DNA from: Parcubacteria group bacterium
GTDB lineage: Bacteria; Patescibacteria; Paceibacteria; SW-4-49-11
Assembly: GCA_943354045.1 (NCBI GenBank)
Contig: CALRBF010000001.1
Location: 124,001-188,000 of the forward strand
Length of the DNA: 64,000 bases
Reading direction: 5' to 3'
The position numbers and the translations under genes are program-made. This document shows positions 51,280 to 59,737 of the stretch, piece by piece (within the stretch, counting starts at the first letter, position 1; each line of letters begins with the position of its first letter). The notes below the pieces were generated by a model, which was given only the letters and a program-made list of their open reading frames with translations, ran no database searches and was not told where the DNA came from.

Positions 51280-52224
51280 TTACCTCTTTGTCGTTTGTTG
51301 AGTTACAATTTCATAGGCCATAATAGCGGTGGCGGTGGCTACATTCAGAGATTGAATCTTACCATACATTGGGATATATCCGAGCATATCACAACTAGAG
51401 GCAATACTTGGTCTGAGTCCCTTACCTTCGCTTCCCATTACGAGTACAGTTGGTAAGTCATTGAAGTCATATTGATAAAATGGTGGAGTTTCTGGGTTAC
51501 AATCACTACCCAATATCCAAAAGCCTAATTGCTTCAAGGTATTAAGTGCGGTATTCATATTGCCTACTTGTACCAGAGGCACATATTTGTCTGCCCCAGA
51601 GGCAACTTTTGACCCTATAGGGGATATAATCCCCCCTCTATGCTTAGGTAGTAATACGCCAAGAGCTCCCATAGTCTCAGCCACGCGGATAATTGCTCCA
51701 ATATTATGTTGATCGGTAATTTCATCCAGAGCAATAACTAAACCTTTAGAAGTATCCCCTACTTTCTCTTTGATACTAGCAGCCCATTCTTCTAAACTGA
51801 GTAAAGGCTCAGCTGTTACCACGGCAATAATACCTTGATGAATATAATCCCCTTCTTCAGCAATTTCTTTCTCTAATAATCCGGTTATTTTTTGAATAGG
51901 AACATATTGAATGAGGGCAAGAGACTCTTTAGCAAGTTCCAAAATTTGCTCCAAACGCTTATCTCGAACCTGATTCTCTCGAGTAATATAAATTTTCTGA
52001 ACTCGCTTAGGATCTTGTTTTAATATCTCCAGCACGGAATTCTTTCCATATACATATTGACTCCCATCTTTATCTTTTAGCTTACCCTTAGGAGCTTTAC
52101 TCAATTGATTGGCGGGATTACGACGATGTTTGGTAGTAGGCAAAGCAGACTTTGGGACATCTTCACGCTTTTCGCGCTTATTACGGCGAATAGCTTTTGA
52201 CTTCTTTTTGGTAGGATATGGCAT
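51280..52224 (-). CDS. rlmB: SpoU-family 23S rRNA ribose methyltransferase (RlmB-like)
   Basis: The 314-residue protein has a basic N-terminal tail (about residues 1-50), a substrate-binding domain (YVYGKNSVLEIL...) and a SPOUT knot domain. The knot carries ALDEITDQHNIGAIIRVAE, LVMGSEGKGLRPSIASSCD and IPMYGKIQSLNVATATAI, the three SpoU motifs. RlmB methylates the ribose of G2251 in 23S rRNA; other TrmH-family targets are possible. The basic tail is longer than usual. Confidence 0.92.
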   Translation of the reverse strand: MPYPTKKKSKAIRRNKREKREDVPKSALPTTKHRRNPANQLSKAPKGKLKDKDGSQYVYGKNSVLEILKQDPKRVQKIYITRENQVRDKRLEQILELAKESLALIQYVPIQKITGLLEKEIAEEGDYIHQGIIAVVTAEPLLSLEEWAASIKEKVGDTSKGLVIALDEITDQHNIGAIIRVAETMGALGVLLPKHRGGIISPIGSKVASGADKYVPLVQVGNMNTALNTLKQLGFWILGSDCNPETPPFYQYDFNDLPTVLVMGSEGKGLRPSIASSCDMLGYIPMYGKIQSLNVATATAIMAYEIVTQQTTKR

Positions 52225-52326
52225 AAATAAAATATAAATAATTAAGGCTATACTAGCATAAAATATAGGTATTGTATAGGTGTTGAGAGTATCTTAGTCG
52301 CTTGTATTTTGTCCTCCTTAGGAGGA

Positions 52327-52346
52327 GCTTTAAGTCCCTCCCATAC
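52327..52346 (+). repeat. Dispersed repeat module 1, copy A
   Basis: The 20-mer GCTTTAAGTCCCTCCCATAC is identical to 56994-57013, in the same orientation. Both copies follow a GGAG-containing stretch. Confidence 0.85.
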
Positions 52347-52507
52347 TTTAGTTTGCGAGTGGCCGGAGGTGGATAATTCGTAAACTATGTTATAAAATAG
52401 AAATGAGATTTGATCGCTATCCACCCCCGTCTTGTAGACTTCCCCCTCCCTGCCTACCGAAGGCAGGCGAAGGGAGGACAAGAGTAAAGATTTTTTTGTT
52501 ACGACAA

Positions 52508-52534
52508 CACAGGCGACTGAAAGGTCGCCCCTAC
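52508..52534 (-). repeat. Dispersed repeat module 2, copy A
   Basis: On the minus strand this 27-base hairpin module matches 57055-57081 (plus strand) at 25 of 27 positions. It has GGCGAC and GTCGCC arms. Confidence 0.85.
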
Positions 52535-52570
52535 GAAGTAAAAGTAGGTTTTATGTAGTAGGGAATAAAT

Positions 52571-54343
52571 CTAGGTATATATAACTCTAGGATTATACTG
52601 TTCCAAACCATTTTCTTTGTCTAAGACAGTAGCAATTTCTTCACTCAATTCTCTTAATCGTGCCTGTTTAGTATCAAAATCATCGGGTTTTTGATATTGC
52701 TCTATATATTCTTTTAATTTATTAATTGCTTTAATAATAGAATCCTTATCTGTAAGTTCTGTTTGCTCTAGTTTACCTCTTATATATTCACTTTGACTAT
52801 ATCTTTTATTTAATTCAACTACTCTAGATGTGTTAATAGAAAATTTAGAATTTATTGTATGATATTGACTAATATATTGGTCTCGCTCAGTAATCCTTAA
52901 TTTTATATTTTCTAAAATTGGGCTTAATCTAGATATAGCATCTTGATCTCTAGAGGGATTCCATCTTGATTTAGATTTATTCTGTTCTAGATAATCCTCT
53001 ATTTCTCTCAGTTCCCCTACTTTCATTTTTTTGCTTTCTGGTATTCTAAAATTACGAAGTGCTCTAATATTACTTATAGCTGATCCTAATCTATCTAATT
53101 CAGTATTTAGAGATGTACTACTATCTTCAACTTTATTTGATAATTCCTCTAAGGTTTTTTGATAATCTTCTTGTAATTCAAAACCTTTACCTGTTAATCT
53201 AACTTCACAAGTGACTTTTTCTAATTCTTCTGATAATAAATTTAGATTTATATTATCAGAAGACCTATCTCTTTCTAAATGAGAAGCTTCTTGATATGAT
53301 GGATCTCCTTTAATACCCCCTACTTCTTGTTCTAAAGTATTTTTACTATCTCTAAGTAAATTTAATTCCCTCTCTTTAGCGCCCCTAGCAAAATATTGAA
53401 TAGATTGTTCAGTAGATTCTGAGCCGTTATACACCTTTGAATCTACTTTTAGCTTTTTAATTTGCTCCATTCCATCAACATACCCGTATAATTCAAAAAT
53501 TTCTTCCAAATCTCTATCTGATATATAGAATTCTGTTTCACCCCTTACTTCTCGTGTGACCTTAGTTTCAGATAATCTTTTTTCTAATTCTCCTTTAGCT
53601 CGCTCTAATAAAATAGGTTTATCATTCTCTTCTGCTCCAGTTTCTGCATAACTTGCCTGAGATTCTGTTAATTGCGTATTCAATTCTTCTAGCCTAGTTT
53701 GTATAGCTGTCTGTACTTGATTTTCAGTTTCTTGATCAAAAGTTTGTAAATTTTGTGCTACCTGTAATAAGGAATCTTCATTAGCCTTAATTGCTGCACC
53801 AAATTGTGGTTTACTTCGTGCTTTCTCAGTAAATTCTTCGATTGACTCTGTACTTTTAGGATTAGTTGCTTTTAACTTATTATAAGCTTCCTTAATCATC
53901 TGTAAAAGTTGTAGTTGTATTCCTGACAATTTTGTTTTTGTATTTTCCAAACTAATTCTAGACTCTTGTCTAGATTGTAAAATTTCATTTTGTATTGCGT
54001 CAAACGCTTCTCCCTGCCTACTTTCTAATTGCTGAATTTGAGATTTAATGTCCTGTATTTCTAAGCCTTGTTCTGATAATCCATCTTCATTTACTTCAAA
54101 TGATGGTTTTGATTCTTTTATTCCTTGATCGACTAATTCATCCAAATCAAAATTTAAGGAATCTGGATCAAGTTCTGGCTCTCCCTCAATAGCAGGAGAC
54201 TCTTTATCTTCTATAGTTTCTAGACCTGCTTGTAATTTAGCTAATTCTTCAGGGGATAATTCTGTAGATGCAGCATTACCAGAAGAACCTGCACCACCCT
54301 CTTGTTCTGGAGCATATACTATTGAATTCTCAAATAATCTCAT
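52571..54343 (-). CDS. Large cytoplasmic coiled-coil protein downstream of ftsA (hypothetical)
   Basis: The 590-residue protein has no signal peptide or membrane segment. It starts MRLFENSIVYAPEQEGGAGS, then an acidic disordered region (to about 90). Long Gln/Glu/Lys/Leu heptad segments follow, typical of coiled coils, broken by a short globular-looking part (about 255-300, REVRGETEFYISDRDLEEIFELYGYVDG). It begins 9 bases after the ftsA stop, at the place ftsZ often occupies. No family is recognised. A cytoskeletal, scaffold or division role is inferred only from position and fold pattern. Confidence 0.6.
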   Translation of the reverse strand: MRLFENSIVYAPEQEGGAGSSGNAASTELSPEELAKLQAGLETIEDKESPAIEGEPELDPDSLNFDLDELVDQGIKESKPSFEVNEDGLSEQGLEIQDIKSQIQQLESRQGEAFDAIQNEILQSRQESRISLENTKTKLSGIQLQLLQMIKEAYNKLKATNPKSTESIEEFTEKARSKPQFGAAIKANEDSLLQVAQNLQTFDQETENQVQTAIQTRLEELNTQLTESQASYAETGAEENDKPILLERAKGELEKRLSETKVTREVRGETEFYISDRDLEEIFELYGYVDGMEQIKKLKVDSKVYNGSESTEQSIQYFARGAKERELNLLRDSKNTLEQEVGGIKGDPSYQEASHLERDRSSDNINLNLLSEELEKVTCEVRLTGKGFELQEDYQKTLEELSNKVEDSSTSLNTELDRLGSAISNIRALRNFRIPESKKMKVGELREIEDYLEQNKSKSRWNPSRDQDAISRLSPILENIKLRITERDQYISQYHTINSKFSINTSRVVELNKRYSQSEYIRGKLEQTELTDKDSIIKAINKLKEYIEQYQKPDDFDTKQARLRELSEEIATVLDKENGLEQYNPRVIYT

Positions 54344-54352
54344 ATATATTTT

Positions 54353-55615
54353 TTAATCTGGTAAAAAGGTCTTAATAAGTTTGTTGAGTGGACCCCATAA
54401 TTTGAATGGGGTTTTCTTGGCTGAGCGACCTCCATCATAATCGAATCCCCCATCTTCTTCGGTATTACCAAATCCTTCTAAAATAAGTCCTACCAAATTA
54501 GCATATATAGCATTATCCACATCAGCAATACTTCCTTCTACTCCTTGAGGAATTCCAATTTTTACCGGAAGTTTTAATTCTTGTTTAGCCAAATCAGCTA
54601 TAGAATTGAGATTTGCTCCCCCTCCTACTAGTACTGCTCCTGCTGGTAATAGTCCTTCTCTTTCTATTTCTTGTAATTCTTTTATAATAAGACCAAAAAT
54701 TTCCTTTAATCGAGCTTCTATAATGCTCGCTATATAAGATATAGGAAATACCCCCACTTCCTCTGAATTCATTTTTGCTAAATCAATTTTGAGTTTGGAG
54801 TCTGCCCCGAGACCATCCTCAAGTGCTGAGCCATATTTCAACTTTACCTTTTCTGCAACTTCAATAGAAGTTCTAAGCCCAATAGCAATATCATTCGTAA
54901 TATGTGCAGCTCCAATCGGGATAATCGCAACATGAATAAGCCGCCCCTCTTCATATACCGCAAGAGAAGTTGTCCCAGCTCCCAAATCAATCACAGCAAC
55001 TCCCAAATCTTTTTGTTTTTTGGTAAGTACTGCTTGAGCTGAGGCGAGTATACCAACTTCCTGATGTTCTATCCCGAGACCCAAAGTTTGTATACATTTT
55101 TCTAAATTCCTAATAGGAGATGCATTCCCTTCCAGAATTAAAGCCTCTAATTCTAGACGAATTCCATTCATTCCAACAGGATTTTTTATCCCTGACTCTT
55201 CATCAAGAATATAGGTTTTGGGAATAATAGTAATAATTTCTTTATTTTGACTACTTGGACCTGGATTAGCATTAGATAATACTCTTGCAATATCCTCCTC
55301 GGTAACCTCCCCATCAGCACGAGAAACCGCCACTTTACCCGATGTCTCAAAACTTTTGATATGAGAACCATTCAATGATATAATCACCTGTTTTATATCC
55401 TCTTCTATCATTTTAGAAGCTGAATCAAGAGCCAAATGAATACTACGAGTAGCATCTTGTATATCTACCACCACTCCTCGCCTCAAACCCTCACTAGGAG
55501 CCACGCCTAAAGCAATAATAGAAGGGTCTTTATCTTCTCTGAGACGCCTTCCTACCGCTATCTTTGTAAGTGATGTTCCTACGTCTAATCCAACTATTAT
55601 TTCATTTTTGGACAT
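54353..55615 (-). CDS. ftsA: Cell division protein FtsA
   Basis: The 420-residue actin-like protein has VGLDVGTSLTKIAVG (phosphate 1), the SHS2 1C domain (EALILEGNASPIRNLEKCIQ), VIDLGAGTTSLAVYEEG (phosphate 2) and AVLVGGGANLNSIADLAKQ (adenosine site). The C-terminal tail FKLWGPLNKLIKTFLPD is the amphipathic membrane anchor. FtsA tethers FtsZ filaments and recruits the divisome. No ftsZ follows; a coiled-coil protein gene is next. Confidence 0.94.
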   Translation of the reverse strand: MSKNEIIVGLDVGTSLTKIAVGRRLREDKDPSIIALGVAPSEGLRRGVVVDIQDATRSIHLALDSASKMIEEDIKQVIISLNGSHIKSFETSGKVAVSRADGEVTEEDIARVLSNANPGPSSQNKEIITIIPKTYILDEESGIKNPVGMNGIRLELEALILEGNASPIRNLEKCIQTLGLGIEHQEVGILASAQAVLTKKQKDLGVAVIDLGAGTTSLAVYEEGRLIHVAIIPIGAAHITNDIAIGLRTSIEVAEKVKLKYGSALEDGLGADSKLKIDLAKMNSEEVGVFPISYIASIIEARLKEIFGLIIKELQEIEREGLLPAGAVLVGGGANLNSIADLAKQELKLPVKIGIPQGVEGSIADVDNAIYANLVGLILEGFGNTEEDGGFDYDGGRSAKKTPFKLWGPLNKLIKTFLPD

Positions 55616-55661
55616 AATTTATCTGTATTGTTTTTATCTCTTTTTATCATATCACACTTAT

Positions 55662-56120
55662 TTAGGAAAAGGAATAGTGTTTTTTTACTATCGCCAATAA
55701 TTCCTGCTCCACTTGACTCATTTTCTGATATTCATCATCCATTTGATGATCATATCCTATAAGATGACATAATCCATGTATACAAAGTACCGCAATTTCA
55801 TACTCTATACTATGCCCTAAATCTTGAGCTTGTATCAAAGCCTTATTATAACATATCATAATTTCCCCCAAAATCTGCTCCGGCAAACTCTGAATACTCG
55901 CCTCATCCCATAGCGGGAATGACAACACATCCGTCACCTTATCCTGAGACCTATATTGAGCATTGAGATGCCGAATTGTCTCCTCTGACACAATAGCAAT
56001 ACTGACCGTAGTCTCCCTGAGATTACGGTCAATATAATTGCTAAAACTATCAATACATAAAGCTATAAGATTATTATAGTCTGGAATATTGGGAACTTGT
56101 GTTTCAAATTCCAATATCAT
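55662..56120 (-). CDS. ybeY: Endoribonuclease YbeY
   Basis: The 152-residue protein has the zinc site H115-x3-H119-x5-H125 in CIHGLCHLIGYDH, plus TDVLSFPL and GEIMIC. YbeY matures the 16S rRNA 3' end and contributes to ribosome quality control. It is 3 bases after the yqeY gene. The zinc-site spacing and length are normal for the family. Confidence 0.95.
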   Translation of the reverse strand: MILEFETQVPNIPDYNNLIALCIDSFSNYIDRNLRETTVSIAIVSEETIRHLNAQYRSQDKVTDVLSFPLWDEASIQSLPEQILGEIMICYNKALIQAQDLGHSIEYEIAVLCIHGLCHLIGYDHQMDDEYQKMSQVEQELLAIVKKHYSFS

Positions 56121-56123
56121 ATA

Positions 56124-56564
56124 TTATCCTAATTTAGCCTGAACTAACGTTTTAATCTGATTACCATCAGCCTTACCTTGTGCTTTGGTAACCACTGATT
56201 TCATCACAGAACCAAAATTGGCAGCACCCCCCAATTCAGCAATACTCGCATCTACCAATTGAGCTAATTCTTCATCTGAAAGCTTTGCTGGCAAATAAGA
56301 TTGAATAATATCAAGTTCAGCCTGCTCTGAATCAACCAAATCTTCTCTTCCCGCATCGCGATAAGCTTGAATAGAATCTTTACGTTGTTTTTCGAGACGA
56401 GCTAATACCTTCATCACATCAATATCCTCCAAAGGCGCTCCTTTATCAATTTCAGCATTTTTAAATTCTGAACTAAAAGTTCTAAGCACAGTCTTTTTGA
56501 GATCATTATGATCTTTCATAGCCTGTATCATATCTTTTTTAATTTGTAGCGCAATTTCAGACAT
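56124..56564 (-). CDS. GatB/YqeY-domain protein
   Basis: A 146-residue helical protein of the YqeY family: IKKDMIQAMKDHNDLKKTVLRTF, KVLARLEKQRKDSIQAYRDAGREDL, EQAELDIIQSYLP and MKSVVTKAQGKADGNQIKTLV. The fold resembles the tRNA-binding tail of GatB. A part in tRNA amidation is suspected, not shown. It lies between rpsU and ybeY in one operon, 11 bases after rpsU, a common bacterial order. Confidence 0.92.
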   Translation of the reverse strand: MSEIALQIKKDMIQAMKDHNDLKKTVLRTFSSEFKNAEIDKGAPLEDIDVMKVLARLEKQRKDSIQAYRDAGREDLVDSEQAELDIIQSYLPAKLSDEELAQLVDASIAELGGAANFGSVMKSVVTKAQGKADGNQIKTLVQAKLG

Positions 56565-56575
56565 AGTGAAAGGTA

Positions 56576-56845
56576 TTATTTGATACTTGCTTTAATTTTC
56601 AACTTATACTTATTAGGAAGTCTTTCTGTTGAACTAACTTTTCCCATTTTAACTAATTTATCTTTTTCAGTTAAAAATTGAACTTTTTTAATAGCAGCTT
56701 GTCTTTGCTTGGTCTTTGACTTATTTTTAGTCAAAAATCGTGAGGCTCGGGCTTCAGACAATACTTCGCTTTTCTGAATACGTCGAGTGAAGCGTCGAAT
56801 CATAGATTCTACACTTTCTCTTTCTCTCTTTCTTACTTCTACCAT
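56576..56845 (-). CDS. rpsU: Ribosomal protein bS21
   Basis: The ATG at 56845 is preferred, eight bases after a clear AGGAGGT Shine-Dalgarno. The upstream ATG adds ten residues without one. The 89-residue product begins MVEVRKRERESVESMIRRFT, the bS21 helix, and ends in a basic tail longer than that of typical 58-70 residue homologues. The unusually good ribosome-binding site is notable in a window with few such sites, since bS21 itself promotes initiation. Confidence 0.93.
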   Translation of the reverse strand: MVEVRKRERESVESMIRRFTRRIQKSEVLSEARASRFLTKNKSKTKQRQAAIKKVQFLTEKDKLVKMGKVSSTERLPNKYKLKIKASIK

Positions 56846-56993
56846 ATAATATAACCTCCTTTCATGATTTTTCATTCGCTAAAAATAAGTCCTTAGCAAG
56901 ACTTTGTTACAATTCTATCACAAAATCAAAAGATTAGCAATAGTATGTATAAGATGAGGAAATCAATAGATAAATTATGCTTTCGTAGCGGAG

Positions 56994-57013
56994 GCTTTAA
57001 GTCCCTCCCATAC
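56994..57013 (+). repeat. Dispersed repeat module 1, copy B
   Basis: Identical 20-mer to 52327-52346. Confidence 0.85.
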
Positions 57014-57054
57014 ATTGTTTGGGAGGGGGTTTATCCCTCCACTATTGTTCTTAT

Positions 57055-57081
57055 GTAGGGGAGACCTATCAGTCGCCTGTG
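57055..57081 (+). repeat. Dispersed repeat module 2, copy B
   Basis: This 27-base module matches the minus strand of 52508-52534 at 25 of 27 positions. The two differences are both changes to A in this copy. Confidence 0.85.
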
Positions 57082-57228
57082 ATATATTTGAGCTTGAGCT
57101 TTTATCTCCCTCCAAAGGGAGGACAGAAATACAAGTTGCAGAATACTTCCACCCCACCATCTAAAAGACGGTACCCCTCAATTTATCTCCCGTAGGGAGA
57201 GAGGGGTAATTTAGAGTAACTAGAAAGA

Positions 57229-57250
57229 AGCCACCTGTTAGGGTGACTTA
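57229..57250 (-). terminator. Terminator of the 57271-57579 gene
   Basis: On the minus strand AAGTCACC and GGTGGCTT pair with one G-U around TAACA-type loop bases, followed by CTTTC. The T-run is short. Confidence 0.55.
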
Positions 57251-57270
57251 AGAGGTTTTTCCATCAAGTA

Positions 57271-57579
57271 CTAAATGGGTCTTTGGGATTGTGGATTTAA
57301 TATGTCTGACACTAGATTCCATAGCGAATCTGTTAGCTCAATGGTATGAATTGTATTATCAAATCTATATTGTCCTAAATCCTCCTCATGTTTAATGTTG
57401 AACCCAAACTCAATTTTTGTTCTTAATATTTCAATATCTGTACTATGGTCTGCGGTGAGAAAATCTATTAAGCCTTCCCTAAATCCTACTATAGTTTTTA
57501 TTTGGGATAGAATACTATCATAACATCTAATCCAGTTCTTTCCCGATAATTGCCTTGCTTGTCCTGTCGTGTTTGACAT
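57271..57579 (-). CDS. Orphan small protein (hypothetical, 102 aa)
   Basis: Starting at the ATG at 57579 the product has 102 residues (MSNTTGQARQLSGKNWIRCY). A GTG at 57594 would add five. It is soluble, with a Leu/Ile-rich helical middle (YDSILSQIKTIVGFREGLIDFL) and no membrane segment. The gene is isolated between island B and hisS-like DNA, with its own promoter resembling those of the exported proteins near the left end. No family is recognised. Confidence 0.5.
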   Translation of the reverse strand: MSNTTGQARQLSGKNWIRCYDSILSQIKTIVGFREGLIDFLTADHSTDIEILRTKIEFGFNIKHEEDLGQYRFDNTIHTIELTDSLWNLVSDILNPQSQRPI

Positions 57580-57620
57580 TGGCTTATAAACCACTTAATG
57601 TGGTGTGATAGTGCAATTTA

Positions 57621-57649
57621 TATATACCATAAAAATGACATTTTGTCTA
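57621..57649 (-). promoter_or_regulatory. Promoter of the orphan small gene
   Basis: TAGACA (57649-57644), 17 bases ending TGG, TATATA (57626-57621) on the minus strand. The ACAAAATG beginning matches the promoters at 1773 and 3801. Confidence 0.65.
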
Positions 57650-57716
57650 TCTTAGATAGGAAATTGGAGTATAGTTTATAATTAATTATTATTTGTCTTT
57701 GTATTGATTTACCAAT

Positions 57717-58997
57717 TTATTCTTTTCCTAATTTATGAGAAATTATTGATAATAATTTGTCGATAGGTATTATTTCTTGATTCTCACTTTCTTTATCTCT
57801 GAGTATTACTGTTCCATCTACTGCTTCTTTGCGTCCTACTATGAGGGTGATTTCTGCATCTGATTTTTTTGCTTTTAATAATTGTTGTTTGAGACTTTTG
57901 ATTCCAAAGCTTTCTTTTACTCCAAGTCCATGTTTTTGAATAAGGGATAAAATTTTTAAAGCACTTTTTTGTCCTTCAGGTCCAATAGAGGCTACAAAGA
58001 TATCTGGCTTTTTTTTCTCAATCACAGCATCTGTTTGTATTTGCTTTACAATATGTACCAGGGCATCTACATAAATCTCCACCCCCACTGCTCCTGTTTT
58101 TTTATCTCCTCCCAAGAGAGTGAATAATTCATTGTGACGCCCTCCCCGCACTAATACAATATCTGGATTGTCCTGACTTCTAATTTCAAAATACACTCCT
58201 TCATTGAATCCAATTGAACCCGAAAGTTGAGAGTCTAATTCATAGGGAATATCTAATGTCTCTAAAAATTCTAACACTGCTTTAAAGTATTGTGTTTCTG
58301 TAGTACTGAGATAATCTACAATTTGTGGTAATCGCAAATTAATATCCATATCTTCTAAAGATAATTCATTATATAATCGTATTGGATTATATTGTAATGC
58401 CTTCACTAATTCTGCAAAACGAGGTTGTGATTTTGATACTAATTCCTCATAATATTTTCGTCGTGATTCTTGGCTCCCAAGTTCATTGATGGTAACTATT
58501 AAATTAGGTATAGATAATTCTTCAAGCATTCGATAAGTGGTGAGAATTAATTCGGAGTCCCTTACAGGCATATCATCCCCAATACATTCGGCCTTGAATA
58601 CATGAAATTGCTGTGGTTCTGTTCCTATATTATCATCTTCATCTACTAATGATATTCCATAATCAAATAATTTTAATGGTTCCTCTTTATAATCAAGATT
58701 ATGCTCAATAACTGATTTGAATATGCTAATAGGTCCTGGAACACTCATTACAATGGCATCTTTGCTATTACTCTTTAGAGTTAGGAGAGATTTTTTATCA
58801 TTAAGATTGAGCTCAGAAATAATTTCCGGAGTAAATAAAGAAAGTTTTTGACTAAAAGCAAACACATTATGCTGATAGCCTGTACTTTGTAAAGTTAATC
58901 GTATATCTGCAACAATATGTTCCCAGATGGCAGCTGTTTCGCTTGTAATTTTATTTGCTGACAGTGAGGGAAATGGATGTAATATATTCTTACTCAT
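57717..58997 (-). CDS. Histidyl-tRNA synthetase-like protein with degenerate class II motifs
   Basis: The 426-residue protein has the HisRS layout: class II core (about residues 1-320) and an anticodon-binding-type C-terminus (KPDIFVASIGPEGQKSALKILSLI onward). Key catalytic signatures are altered. The motif 2 region reads KLFDYGISLVDEDDNIGTEPQQFHVF without the usual FRYERPQxGRYRQF arginine. The GLDYYTR-type histidine loop reads GFNEGVYFEI, and motif 3 ends GAVGVEIY without Arg. It may be a HisZ-like or other paralogue instead of an active synthetase, or a very divergent HisRS. Confidence 0.75.
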   Translation of the reverse strand: MSKNILHPFPSLSANKITSETAAIWEHIVADIRLTLQSTGYQHNVFAFSQKLSLFTPEIISELNLNDKKSLLTLKSNSKDAIVMSVPGPISIFKSVIEHNLDYKEEPLKLFDYGISLVDEDDNIGTEPQQFHVFKAECIGDDMPVRDSELILTTYRMLEELSIPNLIVTINELGSQESRRKYYEELVSKSQPRFAELVKALQYNPIRLYNELSLEDMDINLRLPQIVDYLSTTETQYFKAVLEFLETLDIPYELDSQLSGSIGFNEGVYFEIRSQDNPDIVLVRGGRHNELFTLLGGDKKTGAVGVEIYVDALVHIVKQIQTDAVIEKKKPDIFVASIGPEGQKSALKILSLIQKHGLGVKESFGIKSLKQQLLKAKKSDAEITLIVGRKEAVDGTVILRDKESENQEIIPIDKLLSIISHKLGKE

Positions 58998-59005
58998 ACT
59001 CTATG

Positions 59006-59623
59006 TTAATTACTTTCTATAAATCTCTCCTTGGAAAATACGGTTATCGCATTAAAGGGAAATAGTCTCACTGCGGGCTTTCCTACTATATAGGACTTAT
59101 CTAAAAGACCCCAAGAGCGAGAATCCGAGCTATTACCTCTATTATCTCCTAATACAAAATATTTATTTGGTTCTACGATTATATCTATTGGTTCGGGGGA
59201 AATAGTTTTGATTCCATCTGTAATATATGCCTCATCTAATTCAGTTGGAATCGCTCCGTTGTTTTCATATAGAATTACTGTTCCATCTTTTATTACTACT
59301 CTATCTCCTGGAAGACCAATAACTCTTTTAATATAATATTCTCTCTGAGCTCCTCCTGGAATAAATTCTGTATGAAAAACAATTACCTCAAATCGATGTG
59401 GTTCACGAAAACGATAAGATAATTCATCTACGATTAAGTAATCTCCATCTGAAAAGGTTTGCTCCATAGAGCGACCTTTTACTAAAAATGGCTGAGCAAT
59501 ATATGTCTTAATAATAAAGTAAATAACAGCAAAAATAAGTACTGTTTTGATGAAGTCCCACATTTCAGCCCGCCAAGTATTTGCTTTTTGTTTTACTTCT
59601 AGTATTTGTTGACTATCTTCCAT
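59006..59623 (-). CDS. lepB: Signal peptidase I
   Basis: From the ATG at 59623 the product has 205 residues. A membrane segment (about 23-41) precedes Ser52 in KGRSMEQTF and Lys99 in YYIKRVIGLPGD, the Ser-Lys dyad, and GDNRGNSSDSR follows. It cleaves signal peptides after translocation, and so processes the exported proteins encoded near the left end. The single N-terminal membrane segment is of the Gram-positive type. Confidence 0.95.
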   Translation of the reverse strand: MEDSQQILEVKQKANTWRAEMWDFIKTVLIFAVIYFIIKTYIAQPFLVKGRSMEQTFSDGDYLIVDELSYRFREPHRFEVIVFHTEFIPGGAQREYYIKRVIGLPGDRVVIKDGTVILYENNGAIPTELDEAYITDGIKTISPEPIDIIVEPNKYFVLGDNRGNSSDSRSWGLLDKSYIVGKPAVRLFPFNAITVFSKERFIESN

Positions 59624-59646
59624 AAAGATTCTGATTAGATAGAGCA

Positions 59647-59675
59647 ATTATACACTATTTTCCTTAATTAGTAAA
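59647..59675 (-). promoter_or_regulatory. lepB promoter
   Basis: TTTACT (59675-59670), 17 bases, TATAAT (59652-59647) on the minus strand, 23 bases before the ATG. Confidence 0.6.
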
Positions 59676-59737
59676 GTGCCAAATATAGCATATTTAAGCT
59701 ATTTATATAATCTGTTAATTCATAACATATTAATTTA

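Larger units (their letters stand above)
52225..52570. other. Intergenic island A with dispersed repeats
   Basis: This 346-base gap holds no convincing gene. It contains several hairpin modules: TCCTCC-TTA-GGAGGA (52312-52326), a nested hairpin around 52445-52477, and a GGCGAC/GTCGCC hairpin at 52508-52534. Two modules also occur in the gap at 56876-57270. A 77-codon frame here crosses the repeats and is not credible. Confidence 0.7.
56876..57270. other. Intergenic island B with dispersed repeats
   Basis: This 395-base gap has no credible gene but several hairpin units, including CTCCCT...AGGGAG around 57107-57122 and GGGAG-type pairs near 57019-57040. It shares two modules with the island at 52225-52570. 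The rpsU promoter region lies at its left edge. Confidence 0.7.

Noticed and set aside
52248..52481. 77-codon minus-strand open frame in island A
   Set aside because: It runs across repeat modules and hairpins. Its similarity to a frame at 56975-57160 comes from the shared DNA repeat, not from a protein.
56975..57160. 61-codon minus-strand open frame in island B
   Set aside because: It consists of repeat DNA, with no start signal or promoter.
52225..57270. CRISPR array
   Set aside because: The repeats are few, irregularly spaced, differently oriented and hairpin-forming; no regular spacers or cas genes are seen.
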